Made by a program: the position numbers and the translations under genes | Shown here: positions 4,902 to 7,247 of the stretch, one piece after another | Layout of the letters: each line of letters begins with the position of its first letter | Numbering within the stretch: position 1 is the stretch's first letter | Notes under the pieces: generated by a model | Seen by the model: only the letters and a program-made list of their open reading frames with translations | What the model was told of the DNA's origin: nothing | Databases searched by the model: none | Assembly (NCBI GenBank): GCA_002448495.1 | Contig: DJYL01000036.1 | Location: 1-7,247 of the forward strand | Source of the DNA: Pseudoselenomonas ruminantium | GTDB taxonomy: Bacteria; Bacillota; Negativicutes; Selenomonadales; Selenomonadaceae | DNA length: 7,247 bases | Direction of reading: 5' to 3'

Positions 4902-6902
4902 TTAACTGCGCTCTACTGTCAATGCGGAATGGATTACATTGTCAATGATGTAACCTGTGGCGAATTTCGTTTCGCCAGGAGTGAGTTCCTGCTTGCCAAA
5001 GCTGGCCAACTTGCTGACTTTGGCCTTTCTCTTCAAATTGGCATCTTTCTGCGCATTCGCCAAAGCTTCTTTACTCGGCGTTGCCTGCACAGGTCCGGGT
5101 GCAATAACAATTTCATTATTCTTCCCAGCCTTTTCCAGCTTGCGCAGACGGTCTTCCGTCGTCTGTTTGGTTTCCGGCGTGCTGGCTACATCTACACCAG
5201 ACTGCTGCAGAAGCATCAGCGCCGTAACCGGCACCAGCCCGCCGCCGCGGATATCCAGATTCAACGTGCCTGCCGGCTGGGCATCCGGCACCTTGTAAGG
5301 AATAATCAGCGTTTCCTGTGCCTTGCGGTACGGTTTGATGGTCGTCGTAAATTTCACCGTGTCACCGGGCTTTACCTTTTTCTTGTCCGGCACGGCAGAT
5401 ACCAGGGAGGCCGTCTTTCTGCCACCATCCACGGTGATATCCACCTGCACATCGATGATATCGGATTCTTTGTCTGCATTCTGGCAAATCGTGCTCATAG
5501 CCTGCATGAGTTCAGCCATGGCAATCTGTCCAACGTCTGCCGTGTTGTAGAACATATTGTCCCGCTTTACCACGCCGTCTTTTACCGCATCCGTACGAAT
5601 TCTGAACCCGACCTTAGCCGTGCTGCCGCTAAGGTTGTCACTGGTCTTGGAAAGCGCTGCATAGGCAATACCACCAGAAAGCTGCGGCAGGAAATCTTCA
5701 TCATAGGCAATCCGTGCCCCATAATTTTCACTGCGGGCAAGGCCATTATCCTTGACGCTGACCTTGATGGGCACTACCGAAGGGAACTGCCCCAACGTAC
5801 CTGCAATTCCCGTTGCCCGGTCCTGACTGATACGGCCGATAATGTTGCCGATATTAGCCACTTTCATGCCGTTGCTCTGGCCACTTATCGTGCCCACCAC
5901 CGTGGCATCGGTCATAAAGTAATTGACATTGCCCCGATGCAGGAAGGGATGGCCAAAAGCCAAAATCCGGTCGCCATCTACAGCCGTCACCGTTCCGGTT
6001 GCTCCTACGGCAAAGTCACCATAAGTCACAGCAACACCGACAGCCGCCCCCGGTTCCAGCGTAGCATGATATTTCGTCTTATTCATCGCTGCCGTGCCGG
6101 GCGTCCCCATCGGCAGAAACGTAAAGCTGTCATGCGGGTCAATCTGTCGTTTCAAAAAGTCCAGTCCGGCCTGGTTAAAGCCGGAAAAATACATGACATC
6201 CTTAGGCTCAGGCTTTACATCCGCCTTAGCCTGCGGCTTATCATCTGCGGGCTGCTGAGCGGCGGACTCGTTTTTCTCATCCTTGGCCGGTGCGTCCTTC
6301 TCTTTTTTGGCCTGTTCCTTATCCGCAGTTACTGCCGCCCGCGCCCGATCCACGAGTTCATCCCCATAGACCTTTTTATCTGCAGATTTGGCCCGCTCCT
6401 CTTTTCGTTTCTTCTTCTCTGCTGCAGCCTTTTCTCTTTTCTCTGCTTCTTTTTTTATGTTAATCGTTGAAATATGCGTCTTATTCTTCTTGTCCGGCAT
6501 GGACCATAGTGGCAGCATTTCATCAATCGGCGTGATAAAGAACGTATACGGCGTCATTTCTTTAATCCCTGCCGCTACCGCACCGATAAGATAGCCATTC
6601 ACATATACAGGGCTGCCACTCATCCCCTGCAATATCCCGCCGGTCTGTTCAACCACTGGCCCGGAGGCTTTGGCCATAATCATCGGCTGCGAACCTTTGC
6701 CGTTTTCCATATTGCCCACGATATCCACTTGAAAATCCCGCAGCTGCCCGCTGCTGTCGATAACGGTGTAAGCCGTGCCGACCATCCCTTCCGTCACCTG
6801 ATCATGGGACAAAATCGGATCCAGCGCCAATCCCGTAGCAGGCGGCATCGTCATCATGGCTGCCAGTCCTAAAGCCGCCATTTTCTTTATATATTTACGC
6901 AA
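4902..6902 (-). CDS. exported S55 (SpoIVB-like) peptidase-family protein with rearranged halves
   Basis: A 666-residue protein starting with a signal peptide: basic RKYIKK, a hydrophobic core at about 8-19, likely cleavage after A26. Residues 28-135 carry the S55 serine half: QTGGILQGMSGSPVYVNG, with S95 as likely nucleophile, then GYLIGAV and a PIDEMLPLW end. Residues 138-236 are a Lys/Glu/Ala-rich charged linker. Residues 237-410 carry the histidine half: LEPGAAVGVAV, GTVTAVDGDRILAFGHPF with H318 as likely catalytic His, and GIAGTLGQFPSVVPI. A beta-rich C-terminal domain (about 490-590, VKPGDTVKFTTTIKPYR) and a basic tail follow. No PDZ domain is seen. The residue aligning with SpoIVB's catalytic Asp is S80, so activity is uncertain. 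The function outside sporulation is unknown. It lies between a phosphodiester glycosidase and murA. The start is TTG (see the ribosome binding site). Family call is firm; protease activity is inferred. Confidence 0.88.
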   Translation of the reverse strand: MRKYIKKMAALGLAAMMTMPPATGLALDPILSHDQVTEGMVGTAYTVIDSSGQLRDFQVDIVGNMENGKGSQPMIMAKASGPVVEQTGGILQGMSGSPVYVNGYLIGAVAAGIKEMTPYTFFITPIDEMLPLWSMPDKKNKTHISTINIKKEAEKREKAAAEKKKRKEERAKSADKKVYGDELVDRARAAVTADKEQAKKEKDAPAKDEKNESAAQQPADDKPQAKADVKPEPKDVMYFSGFNQAGLDFLKRQIDPHDSFTFLPMGTPGTAAMNKTKYHATLEPGAAVGVAVTYGDFAVGATGTVTAVDGDRILAFGHPFLHRGNVNYFMTDATVVGTISGQSNGMKVANIGNIIGRISQDRATGIAGTLGQFPSVVPIKVSVKDNGLARSENYGARIAYDEDFLPQLSGGIAYAALSKTSDNLSGSTAKVGFRIRTDAVKDGVVKRDNMFYNTADVGQIAMAELMQAMSTICQNADKESDIIDVQVDITVDGGRKTASLVSAVPDKKKVKPGDTVKFTTTIKPYRKAQETLIIPYKVPDAQPAGTLNLDIRGGGLVPVTALMLLQQSGVDVASTPETKQTTEDRLRKLEKAGKNNEIVIAPGPVQATPSKEALANAQKDANLKRKAKVSKLASFGKQELTPGETKFATGYIIDNVIHSALTVERS

Positions 6903-6909
6903 AATAATT

Positions 6910-6915
6910 CACCTC
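6910..6915 (-). promoter_or_regulatory. ribosome binding site deciding a TTG start for the S55 gene
   Basis: GAGGTG lies 7 bases ahead of TTG 6902. The next in-frame ATG (6881, residue 8) has no such site and would remove the positively charged start of the signal peptide, so the TTG start is preferred. Confidence 0.75.
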
Positions 6916-6943
6916 ATTTGCTCGCAATAATCGCTATCCCTTC

Positions 6944-6972
6944 ATTATACCGCCATCATAATGGTTTTACTA
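6944..6972 (-). promoter_or_regulatory. promoter of the S55 gene
   Basis: On the minus strand a perfect TATAAT (6949-6944) lies about 42 bases ahead of the TTG start. The -35 position at 17-base spacing reads TAGTAA (3 of 6 matches), so the promoter may be weak or need an activator. The glycosidase stop is only 93 bases upstream and no terminator lies between, so readthrough is also likely. Confidence 0.5.
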
Positions 6973-6987
6973 TAGGTATAAAGTCCT

Positions 6988-7001
6988 AAATAAATTTATT
7001 T
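6988..7001. repeat. 14-base AT-only perfect palindrome over the glycosidase stop codon
   Basis: AAATAAATTTATTT reads the same on both strands and includes the TAA stop. It is not a terminator because it has no loop and no G-C pairs. It may be chance in AT-rich intergenic DNA or a protein site. Confidence 0.35.
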
Positions 7002-7247
7002 TTCCGTAAGAATCAACGCCGACCCCACAGAACGCTCCCGACCATCGCTGGGGGAGTTTTGCAGCAGACCGCCCACGACCAGGGCACTAGAGCCGCCACC
7101 ATCGAGATTCATCGCGTCTTTGGCTCCCATCTTGACCAACAGTTTAGCCCAATCCGTCAGCGTGAGGCCACGGCTGGAAGACTGTCTGCCGTCCACTACA
7201 CCAAACAGATAGTTGCCATTCTTGAGGATAGCCACCGCACTGCGCGG
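6996..7247 (-). CDS. phosphodiester glycosidase (NAGPA-like) family protein, C-terminal part, cut by window edge
   Basis: Only the last 83 residues are visible; the frame is open to the right edge and begins mid-protein with PRSAVAI. The pattern PRSAVAILKNG, FGVVDGRQ, SRGLTL, DAMNLDGGGSSALVV and RSVGSALIL matches the C-terminus of the NAGPA domain. This family includes mammalian GlcNAc-1-phosphodiester alpha-N-acetylglucosaminidase and bacterial proteins often named exopolysaccharide biosynthesis protein. Members cleave sugar-1-phosphodiester bonds; bacterial ones are usually exported and linked to envelope or exopolysaccharide turnover. The N-terminus and any signal peptide are outside the window, and the exact substrate is unknown. 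It is co-directional with the S55 gene (93 base gap) and murA. Confidence 0.88.
   Translation of the reverse strand, partial: PRSAVAILKNGNYLFGVVDGRQSSSRGLTLTDWAKLLVKMGAKDAMNLDGGGSSALVVGGLLQNSPSDGRERSVGSALILTEK

Noticed and set aside
4884..6470. A 528-codon open frame on the plus strand opposite the S55 gene
   Set aside because: It has no family-like motifs, is Arg/Cys/His-rich as expected of antisense translation, and the opposite strand carries a clear conserved protein.

Overview
The window looks like chromosomal DNA from a Firmicutes-type bacterium with roughly balanced base composition. Strong AGGAGG-type ribosome binding sites and sigma-A-like promoters support this. My best guess is a Negativicute (Selenomonas relatives), because an S55-type peptidase without SpoIVB layout, a phosphodiester glycosidase and murA sit together. 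That assignment is inference from gene content, not a sequence match. I see no mobile element, CRISPR array, phage gene or broken gene; the genes at both edges are cut by the window.

Left part (1-1269, minus strand): the N-terminal 423 codons of a GH78-type alpha-L-rhamnosidase. It has its own extended -10 promoter, which overlaps a minus-strand terminator hairpin. Divergent from it on the plus strand (1503-3319) is a two-gene unit: guanine deaminase (guaD), then a small DUF1097 membrane protein 23 bases downstream, closed by a strong hairpin. This unit probably serves guanine salvage or catabolism, with the membrane protein in an unknown supporting role.

Middle (3318-3518): a minus-strand tRNA-Arg(CCU) gene with encoded CCA, its own promoter, and an intrinsic terminator on each side.

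Right part (3524-7247, all minus strand), in transcription order: the C-terminal end of a NAGPA-type phosphodiester glycosidase, an exported S55 (SpoIVB-like) peptidase-family protein of 666 residues, and murA for the first committed step of peptidoglycan synthesis. S55 and murA each have a recognisable promoter. The three genes suggest a cell-envelope neighbourhood.

The most unusual item is the S55 protein. Compared with SpoIVB as I remember it, the half carrying the catalytic Ser comes before the half carrying the catalytic His. A charged linker of about 100 residues separates them, and the position expected for the catalytic Asp is Ser. I did not find a clear, wholly new multi-gene system. 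The best leads are this rearranged peptidase, the guaD-DUF1097 pair, and the promoter/terminator overlap ahead of the rhamnosidase.
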